The translations under genes and the position numbers were made by a program. From NCBI RefSeq assembly GCF_025567125.1, contig NZ_JAOQJI010000017.1:1-64000 (forward strand): 64,000 nt of DNA, given 5' to 3'. The notes beneath the pieces were generated by a model, which worked only from the letters and a program-made list of their open reading frames with translations, ran no database searches and had not been told where the DNA came from. Of this stretch, positions 23,859-32,621 are shown one piece after another (position 1 is the stretch's first letter; each line of letters begins with the position of its first letter). This stretch comes from Phocaeicola fibrisolvens. Its GTDB lineage: Bacteria > Bacteroidota > Bacteroidia > Bacteroidales > Bacteroidaceae.

Positions 23859-25014
23859 CTTTTTTGTCGCGGTATTCTTTCTTTTTCCAGAAATTGAATC
23901 CCATGTAGATACGCAGGCTTCCAAAAGAGTTGGTCATGGAGAAAGTGGGTTTCCGGTAATCATAGGTGTGGAGTACGAGGGAGGCTCCTACATAATATTT
24001 GCTGTTGTTCCAGGTGATTCCGGCACGGGTAATCAAATCGAAATTGATGTCTCTGATCCATTGGGTCCAGTTGGTTCCACTTTGGGTAGGCTGGTCGTTG
24101 ATGCGGGCCTTTTTGTAGGCGATGGCTGGAAGCAAGGAAATGTTCAGCAGACAGTTCTTGGCAAATACCCAGTTGTAGCCATAACCAACGCTGAGGTTGT
24201 AATCAGTGTAGCGCAGGCTGTGGAATTTCAGGGAGGAGCTGAGCTGTTGCTGCATCTCATCGGGCAGTTGGGTGTAGTCGAAGGAGATGTTGTGTTGTGA
24301 ATAGGAGAATCCGGCCAGCAGAGAACCGCAACTTTTCCGCTGGTTGGTCGACTGGCTGTAGGCTGCAGGGTAGGAGAAACGTTTGTGGTTGAAAATCCAG
24401 TAGGCATTCAGTCCCTTGATGTTGCTTTGGAAGCCGTTGAACTGCGTGTTTGTATAGTCCTTGCTCAGACTGAAATTTTCGTACGAAGAAATTTTGAAAT
24501 CACTGCCTGTTTTCCGGTAGTAAAGGTCTACTCCAAATTTGGCGCTGTACAGGTTGAATACAATTTCTTTTCGGGGAGCTTTGTTCTTTCCTTTTCCTAA
24601 AAGGTCTTTGATATCAAACGAAAGTCCCAAAAAAATCCATCTCCATCCGAAGTAGATTCCCAGCTTGGTGTTGATGTGGGGGGCAAAACTCAGGCTTTGT
24701 CCGTCGTTGCTACCAAGGCGGTAGTGCTCATACCAGGAGCTTTGTTCCAGCATGAAAGCTAGGTTGTATTGGTTAGGAGAGATATAAGTGGTATCTATTG
24801 TGTTTAACTTAATCCCGGCTTTTTTTATTTCATTCCCTGTGAATTTGATGGAACGTACAATGCCGTTGCTCAAACTGCCCAATGAAAGGCGTGGAAAGGA
24901 GATGAGTTTAGGCTTGTCATGGGCCACACTGTCCTGCTTCTCTGCTTGAGCTAGACTATGAGCCGGGCAGAAAAGGAATAGAGACAGTATGGTCAACAAG
25001 GAGAGAGGTTTCAC
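23854..25014 (-). CDS. DUF4421 family outer-membrane-associated protein
   Basis: The 386-residue product has a signal peptide (ending 'CPAHSLAQ') and the DUF4421 pattern: 'YISPNQYNLAFMLEQSSWYEHYRL', 'INTKLGIYFGWRWIFLGLSFDI', then alternating strands. The later part looks like a small beta-barrel or beta-sheet protein. Function is unknown in the family. It is the last gene of a four-gene minus-strand unit, 14 bp behind the oxidoreductase gene. Confidence 0.75.
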   Translation of the reverse strand: MKPLSLLTILSLFLFCPAHSLAQAEKQDSVAHDKPKLISFPRLSLGSLSNGIVRSIKFTGNEIKKAGIKLNTIDTTYISPNQYNLAFMLEQSSWYEHYRLGSNDGQSLSFAPHINTKLGIYFGWRWIFLGLSFDIKDLLGKGKNKAPRKEIVFNLYSAKFGVDLYYRKTGSDFKISSYENFSLSKDYTNTQFNGFQSNIKGLNAYWIFNHKRFSYPAAYSQSTNQRKSCGSLLAGFSYSQHNISFDYTQLPDEMQQQLSSSLKFHSLRYTDYNLSVGYGYNWVFAKNCLLNISLLPAIAYKKARINDQPTQSGTNWTQWIRDINFDLITRAGITWNNSKYYVGASLVLHTYDYRKPTFSMTNSFGSLRIYMGFNFWKKKEYRDKKE

Positions 25015-25028
25015 TCTATCATAAAGGT

Positions 25029-26018
25029 TTAAAGTTTGTTCAGGATTCGGTCCATAACCCAGTTCGTGGGAGTGGCACTGATTCCGTCGCAGGTGCAGAC
25101 TGCTTTTCCTTGCAGGTGTTCTACTACAGCCTTAATCAGCGGCAACTGTACGTGGGGCGGATTTGGGGGAAGAATTTCTTCGCGTCCACGTTCCGTATGC
25201 AGGGCAATGGGGTCGTAGGTAAAAACAGAAAAACAAATCATGCCTTTGTCTCCGATAATTTCAATACGGTCTTCTTTGGCTGATTCATGTGCGACGAAAC
25301 ACCACGAACCGGAACCTGGCAGTCCGGAATCAAACTTGAAACAGGCACTGATGGTATCTTCTGCTTCGTACAGACCGCCGCGATTACTCTTGTAGCCTTC
25401 GGCTTCGAGGATACAACCAAACATGTCTTGCAGCAAATCCAGCTGGTGAGGAGCCAAGTCGTAGAAGTAACCTCCACCGGCGATGTCTGGTTGTACACGC
25501 CACGGCAGGTTTTTGCTGTTGTAATCCAAAGCACGGGGCGGCTGTGCAAAACGAATCTGTACATTGATGACGTTACCAATCTCTCCCTCATCAACCAGCT
25601 GTCGTACTTTTTGGAAATAGGGCAGGTAGCGGCGGTAGTAAGCTACAAAACAAGGAACTCCTGTCTCCTTGGAGATGCGGTTGATGCGGGCACAGTCTTC
25701 GTAACTGGCGGCCATCGGTTTCTCAATGTAGACCGGTTTTCCGGCTTTCATGGCCATGATAGCAAAGGTGGCGTGTGAGGAGGGAGGGGTAGCAATATAG
25801 ATGGCATTCACATCTTCATCTCCAATCAGTTCCTGTGCGTCGGTGTACCACCGGGGAATCTGGTGGCGTATGGCGTATGATTTGACTTTTTCTTCTTCAC
25901 GGCTCATAACCGCTACAACTTTGGAGCCTTCAATCATGTTGAAGGCCGGACCGCTTTTCTTTTCGGTGACTTCACCGCATCCGATGAATCCCCAGTTTAC
26001 TTTATCGAGTTTGATCAT
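25029..26018 (-). CDS. Gfo/Idh/MocA-family NAD(P)-dependent oxidoreductase
   Basis: The 329-residue protein has an N-terminal Rossmann fold ('NWGFIGCGEVTEKKSGPAF', the GxGxxT-like cofactor loop) and the catalytic-lysine motif 'VYIEKPMA' near residue 95. A C-terminal substrate domain includes 'GGGYFYDLAPHQLDLLQDMFG', with the usual D-x3-H. Members oxidise or epimerise sugars and cyclitols. The substrate is not evident; there is no signal peptide, so it acts in the cytoplasm. Confidence 0.9.
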   Translation of the reverse strand: MIKLDKVNWGFIGCGEVTEKKSGPAFNMIEGSKVVAVMSREEEKVKSYAIRHQIPRWYTDAQELIGDEDVNAIYIATPPSSHATFAIMAMKAGKPVYIEKPMAASYEDCARINRISKETGVPCFVAYYRRYLPYFQKVRQLVDEGEIGNVINVQIRFAQPPRALDYNSKNLPWRVQPDIAGGGYFYDLAPHQLDLLQDMFGCILEAEGYKSNRGGLYEAEDTISACFKFDSGLPGSGSWCFVAHESAKEDRIEIIGDKGMICFSVFTYDPIALHTERGREEILPPNPPHVQLPLIKAVVEHLQGKAVCTCDGISATPTNWVMDRILNKL

Positions 26019-26030
26019 AGATGAGTGGTT

Positions 26031-26849
26031 TTAGTAAAAATATTTTTTATATAATACCCGATAGTCTTCACTTTTCATGTACTGGTTTAACCAGACATTC
26101 AGGCTGTCGAGCAGGAGGGGGGCGTGTTTAGCCACTCCCCATGCATAAAACTGAGTGAAGCTGATATCGGTATCGATGTCTAGATTGGGGTATAGTCCGA
26201 TGTTGGCTTTGGCGATGTTTTCGTCACATACAGCGTAGTCGATGTCTCCCTCGGAAACCATGGCCATGAGCTGTTCGGGGCCATACTGGTCTATTTCTTT
26301 AATATAAATAGTATCGGCAATTTCATTAATCAGGTTATGCAGTCGAAGAAGAGCTGGGGAACCTTTGACGATGTGCAGCATTTTACCTCCCAACTCCAGT
26401 TGATTTTGTATATACAGACTGTCTTTACCTTCTTCTCGTTTTCGTTGTACCAAAATCTGTTTGCTCAACAATAGAGGCTGGGTAAAGAGTAGGGTATCTT
26501 TTGAGCGGGTGGTTACAATGGTACCTGTAGCTATCAGGTCGTACTTCCCTTCGCTGATACCTTTCAACCGCTCTTCGAAACTCATTTCTGGAGTAACTTC
26601 CAAGCGGAGTTTTTTAGCTTTGGCAAAGGCGTTCAGCAGTTCATAATCGAAACCGGAAATGCTGTCTTTGTCTGCGTGGTAGCTGATGGAGTTGTATTCC
26701 ATGACAGCACGAAGAATGCCCGAGCGGATAATCTCCGGATAGTCACGCGGAGTGAACTTCGGATGTGTCTCATGGTGTGAGCAAAGACGCACCAGAATCA
26801 GCAGGAGAATAATCCCACCTGTCAGGTAGAAAAGTTTGTTTTTCTTCAT
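26031..26849 (-). CDS. Membrane-anchored periplasmic binding protein (SBP family 3, MltF N-terminal type)
   Basis: The 272-residue product has an N-terminal hydrophobic anchor (residues 7-22, possibly a lipobox at Cys23). The rest is a family 3 solute-binding domain ('SGILRAVMEYNSISYHADKDSISGFDYELLNAFAKA', 'DLIATGTIVTTRSKDTLLFTQP', 'DIDYAVCDENIA'). It resembles the N-terminal half of the lytic transglycosylase MltF but ends before any transglycosylase domain. No ABC permease or ATPase is nearby, so a sensing or regulatory role is as likely as transport. Confidence 0.78.
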   Translation of the reverse strand: MKKNKLFYLTGGIILLLILVRLCSHHETHPKFTPRDYPEIIRSGILRAVMEYNSISYHADKDSISGFDYELLNAFAKAKKLRLEVTPEMSFEERLKGISEGKYDLIATGTIVTTRSKDTLLFTQPLLLSKQILVQRKREEGKDSLYIQNQLELGGKMLHIVKGSPALLRLHNLINEIADTIYIKEIDQYGPEQLMAMVSEGDIDYAVCDENIAKANIGLYPNLDIDTDISFTQFYAWGVAKHAPLLLDSLNVWLNQYMKSEDYRVLYKKYFY

Positions 26850-26854
26850 GGCCG

Positions 26855-28942
26855 TTAGTCAAAGAAGTTCCAAGAAAGACCGACCTTCAGGATGCGCGGG
26901 TTGAGTGGATAGTGGGGAGCAAGAAAGTAGCTTTTCTCGCCCGTACGTTGCAGCAGGTTGTACATCTGTACAAAAATACGCGTACGTTTCAGGTGCAGGT
27001 TGATGTATCCGTTGATGAGTGGATAGCCTCCCAGCTTGTATCGTGTATCCGGATTCTGCAAATAGAACTGCCCGATGGCTGGTGCATAGTCGGGCGCATA
27101 ATATTGGGTGAAATAACGCAGGTCGGCTCCCATTTCGATATTGAGCACTCTTTTGGCTAGACCGAACCGGATATACAAGTCGTGGTAAAGCACGAGTTCC
27201 GGAAGAGGTAATATAGTGGCATTACTCGTTTTCTGGTAGGTGATTTCATTGTCAAGATGGAGAATGCCCAACTTGAAATCCTGCCGTAAAGTGGCGCTGA
27301 ACACCTGGATGCTTCCAGAGTATTGGCTTACAGCCATATTGTTTTTATAGCTGGCTACATCATTGTTTGTGTATTTTACGGATGTATTGTCCAGATACGT
27401 GTAATTGGTAATGTTTTCTACTCCGGCTTTCAGTTGTGTACGCCAGCGGTCGATGCTCAGTTTTCCTTCAATGCGGGTACGCATGATTTTACTCAGGTCA
27501 TTATCCCACCAGTAGTGTTTGGAGTGGAAATGGCGGTAATAGAATGTCGGGTTCAAGTTCTTGATATAAGCATTGGCTTCCAAGCGGACTGTATCGTTGA
27601 ACAGACGGAAATTCAAATCGCCTTGTCCTTCCACGCTGAACTGTCCGGCGTCTTCTCCAATCATGGCAATTTCTCCTAGCACGTTGTAATGTAAAGTCTT
27701 TCCCTGCGACTTGATGAGCTGTCCTCCAATAGAAAGCACATTTTCTTTGTGGCTGGTCGGAATTCGGCGCCCAGGAGTACCAGTTATCGTATCGGTAAGT
27801 GTGAAGTTTCGATGCTCAAAGCTGGCAAAAACCGTCAGTCCCGCCTTTGCCCATTTGTTGAAACCTTCCCGGAGAGCGATGCCTACGGTATTTTTGATAG
27901 AAAAGTTCTTGGTCACATCGAGAGAGTCTTTTCCAAGGTAGTTGTGCTCGAAATATTTTTCATTCTGACTGGTGTCATAAGAAATGTATTTTCTTCGGTT
28001 AATGTCTACGTTTACGGTGTGGATGAAACTGGTGACCGGCACAAATACTTCTTTGGTAATCGTATCGTTCTCAGTGGCTTCGTCCCGATAGAATCCCAAG
28101 TTGTATCGGTGTGTCAGGAATGCGTGGTATCCCGTGTTGTGGTTCCAGATATTTGACAAGTTGGTCGGAATGGAGTAGGTTTCATAAGTCCGGTTTCCTT
28201 CGGCCATTTCCAGTGGATTGGTGATGTAACGATCGTCCGTGATACCCCCGTTCTCGGCGACTTTCAGGTTGTCGTTGATGAAACTGAAATGCATGTCATA
28301 TTTGTCTCCGTGATAATAGGCAAAAAGATTGCCGTTGAACAAGGCAGTCGACTGGCTGTCATATTTTCCTCGTCCGTAAGTATAATCGATGTCGAAGCCA
28401 AAGCCCATGCGTTTGTTGACGTTGACAGCAAAATAGGCTTTGAAACGCTCTTCTCCGTAACGTCCGTCACCTTGTTTGAAATAGGTCAGGTTAGTAAAAG
28501 GTGATTTTGTATTGGTATAAATGATGTCACTCGGTTTCCTTACTGTAAAATCATACGGGTCGGTAAAGAAAAACTGGCTGCTTTCTTTCCGCTCGAAAAA
28601 CACGTGGGAGATGCGTGGAGAGCCCAAATTTCCAAGGTAGGTGTAATGTCCGGTAGGCCCTCCCGTGTCATTGGAATTTTGAAATCCATGTTGTAGCGTG
28701 TCTACGGGGACTGCGGTCATTTCGCCAAAACGTTCATCGATTTTCCAGGAGTTGAGTCCTACGGGCACTGTATTGGCATCGATGACAGCAGTGGTATCAA
28801 TCGGGTTTCCGTTTCGGTCATACCTGTTTCCGTCCTGGCCTGTGGCAGATGTTCCATATTGTCCGTATTGGGTCAGGGTGTTCTGTGCGGGCAATGAGCC
28901 ACACAGAAGTATGAGTATAGCTATAAAAAGTATTTTCTTCAT
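26855..28942 (-). CDS. Putative outer-membrane porin, Bacteroidetes type
   Basis: The 695-residue product starts at ATG 28942, giving a signal peptide 'MKKILFIAILILLCGSLPAQ'. The in-frame upstream start at 28960 lies before the -7 element and is rejected. The mature part is almost all alternating strands with frequent aromatic ends ('LTYFKQGDGRYGEERFKAYFAVNVNKRMGFGFDIDY') and ends 'VGLSWNFFD'. It resembles the 'putative porin' family of Bacteroidetes. It is first in a tight operon with the binding protein (5-bp gap). Confidence 0.8.
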   Translation of the reverse strand: MKKILFIAILILLCGSLPAQNTLTQYGQYGTSATGQDGNRYDRNGNPIDTTAVIDANTVPVGLNSWKIDERFGEMTAVPVDTLQHGFQNSNDTGGPTGHYTYLGNLGSPRISHVFFERKESSQFFFTDPYDFTVRKPSDIIYTNTKSPFTNLTYFKQGDGRYGEERFKAYFAVNVNKRMGFGFDIDYTYGRGKYDSQSTALFNGNLFAYYHGDKYDMHFSFINDNLKVAENGGITDDRYITNPLEMAEGNRTYETYSIPTNLSNIWNHNTGYHAFLTHRYNLGFYRDEATENDTITKEVFVPVTSFIHTVNVDINRRKYISYDTSQNEKYFEHNYLGKDSLDVTKNFSIKNTVGIALREGFNKWAKAGLTVFASFEHRNFTLTDTITGTPGRRIPTSHKENVLSIGGQLIKSQGKTLHYNVLGEIAMIGEDAGQFSVEGQGDLNFRLFNDTVRLEANAYIKNLNPTFYYRHFHSKHYWWDNDLSKIMRTRIEGKLSIDRWRTQLKAGVENITNYTYLDNTSVKYTNNDVASYKNNMAVSQYSGSIQVFSATLRQDFKLGILHLDNEITYQKTSNATILPLPELVLYHDLYIRFGLAKRVLNIEMGADLRYFTQYYAPDYAPAIGQFYLQNPDTRYKLGGYPLINGYINLHLKRTRIFVQMYNLLQRTGEKSYFLAPHYPLNPRILKVGLSWNFFD

Positions 28943-28948
28943 AATGGG

Positions 28949-28957
28949 GCAAAGATA
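28949..28957 (-). promoter_or_regulatory. -7 element directly in front of the porin start codon
   Basis: The minus strand reads TATCTTTGC, an exact TAnnTTTGC, followed by only six bases (CCCATT) before the ATG. A promoter here would make a leaderless or nearly leaderless mRNA. Confidence 0.6.
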
Positions 28958-29032
28958 CAATAAAAAAGCGAAAACGGGAGATTGTGTCTTTCAAAATGTA
29001 GGTGCGCTTTTATAGAAATGAACGGGCTGGGA

Positions 29033-29082
29033 AAAGAGAAGGCCGCAAGGACATTCTTTCATGAAATATCCTCACAGCCTTT
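29033..29082 (-). terminator. Terminator of the 2-oxoacid:ferredoxin oxidoreductase operon
   Basis: On the minus strand AAGGCTGTGAGGATATTTC pairs with a partner at 29039-29060 through Watson-Crick and several G-U pairs, ending in a T-rich tail. It lies 31 bp after the last gene. Confidence 0.65.
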
Positions 29083-29112
29083 CAGGTAGCCAGTATGAGT
29101 TTTTAATGAGGT

Positions 29113-29655
29113 TCAGACTTCCTTGATGATTTCCATTCCGATTTTAATGGCTTCTTCGTTCATTGGAATCAAGTGATGATGACGTTCGGGCAGCGTCTTG
29201 TGCAATGCCTTTACTACACTGTCAATGGATACGATAGGGCGTATCTTCAAAAGACCACCCAGTACGATCATGTTGAAGGTCTTGGCCATTTTCCGTTCGT
29301 TGGCTTCGTCCATGGCATCGATGCGGTACACATGGATGTCTTTGCGGGTCGGGGGATTGATGATGCCGTAGCCGTCATAAATCAGTACACCGCCCGGTTT
29401 TACCTTGTTCTCAAACTTGGCAAGCGAAGGCTGGTTCAGAATGATGGCTGTATCGTATTTGCTGAGAATCGGGGAAGAGATACGTTCGTCGCTGACGATG
29501 ACGGTGACGTTGGCCGTACCTCCGCGCTGTTCGGGACCGTAGGCAGGCATCCAGGTCACTTCCTTGTTTTCCATCAACCCGGAATATGCCAGGATTTTTC
29601 CCATGGAAAGTACCCCTTGTCCTCCAAATCCTGCGATGATAATTTCTTCTTTCAT
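29113..29655 (-). CDS. 2-oxoacid:ferredoxin oxidoreductase gamma subunit
   Basis: The 180-residue product is the gamma (POR_N-linked) domain found as a separate chain in four-subunit 2-oxoacid:ferredoxin oxidoreductases. Motifs are 'IAGFGGQGVLSMGKILAYSG', 'MPAYGPEQRGGTANVTVIVSD' and the 'ILNQPSLAKFE' stretch. It works with the alpha, beta and delta chains of the same operon to convert a 2-oxoacid and CoA to acyl-CoA, CO2 and reduced ferredoxin. It is 14 bp behind the beta gene. Confidence 0.9.
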   Translation of the reverse strand: MKEEIIIAGFGGQGVLSMGKILAYSGLMENKEVTWMPAYGPEQRGGTANVTVIVSDERISSPILSKYDTAIILNQPSLAKFENKVKPGGVLIYDGYGIINPPTRKDIHVYRIDAMDEANERKMAKTFNMIVLGGLLKIRPIVSIDSVVKALHKTLPERHHHLIPMNEEAIKIGMEIIKEV

Positions 29656-29669
29656 AGGTATGCGAATGA

Positions 29670-30443
29670 TTATTTAATATCTGTAGTATCTTTCAGGTCG
29701 CCCAGCGGGTAGAACGGGAACATGTTCTCTTCCATCCATTTGTTGGCGGCTTCGGGTGACATCTTCCATCCGGAGTTGCAGGTAGACACAATTTCTACCA
29801 GGCTGGAGCCTTTTTTCTGCATGGAGCATTCAAAGGCTTTGCGGATGGCTTTCTTTGCCTTGCGGATGGCAGCCACTGACTGTACAGACTGACGAGTGAC
29901 GTAGGCCGTTCCTTGCAGGGTCGCAGCAATTTCTGTCATCTTCAGCGGGTAGCCGTGAATTTCCGGTACACGTCCGTAGGGACAGGTGGAAGTTTTCATG
30001 CCCACCAGTGTGGTCGGAGCCATCTGTCCGCCGGTCATACCGTAGATGGCATTGTTGATGAAAATAATGGCAATGTGTTCGCCACGGTTCAACGCATGGA
30101 TGGTTTCTGCCGTACCAATGCAGGCCAAGTCACCGTCGCCTTGGTAAGTGAATACCAGACGGTCGGGCCAGAGGCGTTTGATAGCAGTGGCCAAGGCAGG
30201 TGCACGTCCGTGTGCAGCTTCCTGGCAGTCGATGTCCAGGTAGTTATACATGAATACGGCACATCCCACCGGACTTACTCCGACGGCTTTCTCGGCCATA
30301 CCCATTTCGTCGATGACTTCGGCAATCAGTTTGTGGACTACTCCGTGGCTGCATCCCGGACAGTAGTGCATCGGGTTATCGTTCAGCAATCGAGGCTTCT
30401 GATAAACCAGATTTTCAGGTTTGATTATATCTTCTTTTGTCAT
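29670..30443 (-). CDS. 2-oxoacid:ferredoxin oxidoreductase beta subunit (thiamine diphosphate-binding)
   Basis: The 257-residue chain has the thiamine-diphosphate motif 'YQGDGDLACIGTAETIHALNRGEHIAIIFINNAIYGMTGGQ', i.e. GDG followed by the NN-type Mg site. It also has 'HYCPGCSHGVVHKLIAE', with cysteines matching those near the Fe-S/TPP region in KorB/VorA chains. It is shorter than pyruvate:ferredoxin oxidoreductase chains. Substrate preference (2-oxoglutarate or branched-chain 2-oxoacids) cannot be fixed from this chain. Confidence 0.9.
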   Translation of the reverse strand: MTKEDIIKPENLVYQKPRLLNDNPMHYCPGCSHGVVHKLIAEVIDEMGMAEKAVGVSPVGCAVFMYNYLDIDCQEAAHGRAPALATAIKRLWPDRLVFTYQGDGDLACIGTAETIHALNRGEHIAIIFINNAIYGMTGGQMAPTTLVGMKTSTCPYGRVPEIHGYPLKMTEIAATLQGTAYVTRQSVQSVAAIRKAKKAIRKAFECSMQKKGSSLVEIVSTCNSGWKMSPEAANKWMEENMFPFYPLGDLKDTTDIK

Positions 30444-30464
30444 AATTGGTTCTCCTGTAGTTTA

Positions 30465-30635
30465 TCATAGAAAGAAACGGAACACGAACTCCATCATCTT
30501 CAGGAAAAGAGAGGCACCGCACACGTAGAAGAATACGGTCTTGTCGTCACCCAAAGTGAAATAGAGAATTACGGAAATCAGTGCACCGATCATAAACAAC
30601 ACGTTTAAAACGGCTCTTATTCTGTCGGTATCCAT
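30465..30635 (-). CDS. 56-residue membrane protein inside the oxidoreductase operon
   Basis: This short frame starts 'MDTDRIRAVLNVLFMIGALISVILYFTLG' and ends 'MMEFVFRFFL'. It has two hydrophobic segments (about 8-27 and 34-55) split by 'DDKT'. It lies 3 bp after the alpha gene and 21 bp before the beta gene, on the same strand, so it is cotranscribed between core subunits. Length, spacing and membrane pattern support a real gene. I do not know a named family; a role in anchoring the complex to the membrane is a guess. Confidence 0.7.
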   Translation of the reverse strand: MDTDRIRAVLNVLFMIGALISVILYFTLGDDKTVFFYVCGASLFLKMMEFVFRFFL

Positions 30636-30638
30636 AAC

Positions 30639-31718
30639 TTATTTGATCAGTTTTTCTTTAATGGCTTCGATTACTTCATCCGGATCGGGAACGATACCGC
30701 CCAAGCGTCCGAAGTGCTCTACCGGTACTTTGCATTCTACGGCCAGACGGACGTCTTCAATCATCTGTCCGCTGTTCAGTTCCACGGTCAGGATACCTTT
30801 CACTTGTTTGGCTCTTTCTTTCAAAGCCTTGCTGGGGAACGGCCACAAAGTAATCGGGCGGAACAGACCGACCTTGATTCCCTCTTCACGCGCATGTTCC
30901 ATGGCTTTCTGTGCAATACGGGCGCATGAACCGAAGGCTACAATCAGGTATTCCGCATCTTCGGCGTCCAGCTCTTCATAGCGGGTTTCCTTTTCTGCGA
31001 TTTCCGCATATTTGGCTTGTAGGTGCAGGTTGCGCTGTTCCATTACCGCCGGGTCAAGTTCCAGCGAAGTGATGATGTTTGGTTTGCGACCTTTGCAGCC
31101 AGTGGTAGCCCACGGGCATTGTGCCAGGATTTCCTCTTCTGTCCGTCTGGGGCGGAATGCCGGCAGGGTCACTTTCTCCATCATTTGTCCGATGACGCCG
31201 TCGGCCAGAATCATGGCCGGGTTGCGGTATTTGAATGCGAGGTCGAAAGCCAGGCCTACGAAGTCGGCCATTTCTTGTACGGAAGCCGGGGCCAGTGCGA
31301 TGAGGTGATAGTCACCGTGTCCGCCTCCTTTAGTTGTCTGGAAATAATCGGCCTGACTCGGCTGGATGGTACCCAGTCCTGGACCGCCACGCATGACGTT
31401 CACTACCAGACAGGGCAGTTCGGCTCCTGCAATGTAGGAGATACCCTCCTGTTTCAGGCTGACACCAGGGCTGGAGGAGGATGTCATGACCATTTTTCCG
31501 CTACCGGCGCCTCCATACACCATATTAATTGCTGCTACCTCACTTTCCGCCTGAAGTACTACCATTCCGGTAGTTTCCCAAGGTTTCTGTTCAGCAAGCG
31601 TTTCCAATACTTCAGATTGGGGAGTGATAGGGTAACCGAAGTAACCGTCCACGCCGATACGGATGGCGGCATGGGCTATGGCTTCGTTACCTTTCATTAG
31701 AACAACTTCTTCTGCCAT
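30639..31718 (-). CDS. vorB: 2-oxoacid:ferredoxin oxidoreductase alpha subunit, VorB type
   Basis: The start at 31718 (MAEEVVLMKGNEAIAHAAIRIG) matches the family; the nine upstream in-frame residues look like leader. The 359-residue protein has the alpha-chain marks 'YFGYPITPQSEVLETLA', 'QAESEVAAINMVYGGAGSGKMVMTSSSSPGVSLKQEG', 'NVMRGGPGLGTIQPSQADYFQ' and a C-terminal transketolase-like domain ('EYLIVAFGSCARIAQKAM'). These fit VorB (3-methyl-2-oxobutanoate:ferredoxin oxidoreductase) best, but a 2-oxoglutarate enzyme is possible. Confidence 0.88.
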   Translation of the reverse strand: MAEEVVLMKGNEAIAHAAIRIGVDGYFGYPITPQSEVLETLAEQKPWETTGMVVLQAESEVAAINMVYGGAGSGKMVMTSSSSPGVSLKQEGISYIAGAELPCLVVNVMRGGPGLGTIQPSQADYFQTTKGGGHGDYHLIALAPASVQEMADFVGLAFDLAFKYRNPAMILADGVIGQMMEKVTLPAFRPRRTEEEILAQCPWATTGCKGRKPNIITSLELDPAVMEQRNLHLQAKYAEIAEKETRYEELDAEDAEYLIVAFGSCARIAQKAMEHAREEGIKVGLFRPITLWPFPSKALKERAKQVKGILTVELNSGQMIEDVRLAVECKVPVEHFGRLGGIVPDPDEVIEAIKEKLIK

Positions 31719-31748
31719 AATTTTTAGATTTTGCTTGTTGGGCATTTA

Positions 31749-31979
31749 TTATTCTTCACATTTTGCTCTATATACGGTGAGACATCCGTCCGGGCACACA
31801 ATGGCGCACGAAGAGCATCCGTTGCAGGTGTCTTCCACTACCTGCTGTACAAAATTATATCCTTTTTGATTTACTTTTGGGGTGAGTGACAGTACGTGCA
31901 ACGGACATGCTACCACGCACAGGTTGCATCCCTTGCATCGTTCTGTATTTACTACAACCACACCTTTCATTTTAGCCAT
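31749..31979 (-). CDS. 2x[4Fe-4S] ferredoxin-type delta subunit
   Basis: The 76-residue protein has two complete cluster motifs: 'CKGCNLCVVACP' near residue 16 and 'CNGCSSCAIVCP' near residue 53. It is the electron-accepting delta chain of the oxidoreductase encoded in the same operon, or its dedicated ferredoxin. It lies 11 bp after the TPR gene and 30 bp before the alpha gene start. Confidence 0.92.
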   Translation of the reverse strand: MAKMKGVVVVNTERCKGCNLCVVACPLHVLSLTPKVNQKGYNFVQQVVEDTCNGCSSCAIVCPDGCLTVYRAKCEE

Positions 31980-31990
31980 AGTTCTATATC

Positions 31991-32269
31991 TTATTGATTA
32001 AACATATCTTTGTTATAAAAGTTGAGTATATCCATCATCATTGCTCTGGCTTCGGATGCCGGACTCTCCGGGTCCAAAGAGATTGCTTCCTGATAATTAT
32101 TCAGCGCACCTTGCCAGTCGCCTTTTTTCCGATAAGCGTTCCCCAAAAGATAATAAGCTTCCGGCATGGGTGAGGAAGCGGTGAGGAGTAAATCATTCAG
32201 GCAGGATATAGCGGTGTCTACATTTCCTTCATTTATCAGTTGTCTGATGTGATTCAGTCGTTCATTCAT
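31991..32269 (-). CDS. Small tetratricopeptide-repeat protein
   Basis: The 92-residue product has two TPR units, the second clear ('PEAYYLLGNAYRKKGDWQGALNNYQEAISLDPES'). It is the first gene of the oxidoreductase operon. It has no signal peptide and is probably an assembly or scaffold protein; a specific partner is not evident. Confidence 0.82.
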   Translation of the reverse strand: MNERLNHIRQLINEGNVDTAISCLNDLLLTASSPMPEAYYLLGNAYRKKGDWQGALNNYQEAISLDPESPASEARAMMMDILNFYNKDMFNQ

Positions 32270-32296
32270 GAGCTTTTATATCATATTGTAACCTTA

Positions 32297-32304
32297 CAAA
32301 GATA
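32297..32304 (-). promoter_or_regulatory. -7 element of the oxidoreductase operon
   Basis: The minus strand reads TATCTTTG, a full match to TAnnTTTG, 28 bp before the TPR gene start. The rest of the 352-bp divergent region (32270-32621) is AT-rich and holds only this and the opposing promoter. Confidence 0.6.
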
Positions 32305-32536
32305 GTCTTTAATTTGGTATAAGAGTCATTTTTACGGAATAAATAGCATTTTTGTACAAAAAATTTTTTGAGTGGATGTGTGTAATGTGTTGATTAATAT
32401 AATGTTATGTTATACTTCAATTCGTTCTATATGAAAAAGATGCATAATTAACTAATTTTGGTTTTGGGAGAACTAAAGTATAAGTCCTTTTATGGGTGTG
32501 ATTTCTTGACAGATTTTTCCAAAGGCCTGAAAAATA

Positions 32537-32567
32537 TTTGAAAGTGTCGTTATTTCTTTTAACTTTG
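32537..32567 (+). promoter_or_regulatory. Promoter of the NfnAB-like fusion gene
   Basis: TTTG (32537-32540), a 19-bp spacer and TAACTTTG (32560-32567) form an exact Bacteroidetes promoter, 55 bp before the ATG. Confidence 0.8.
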
Positions 32568-32621
32568 TGGCAATTTATTCATAAAAGGAACAACTAATAA
32601 TTAACTTTATCAGATAAGACC

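Noticed and set aside
32270..32621. Small RNA in the divergent promoter region
   Set aside because: Only two opposing promoters are visible; there is no internal terminator or stable fold.
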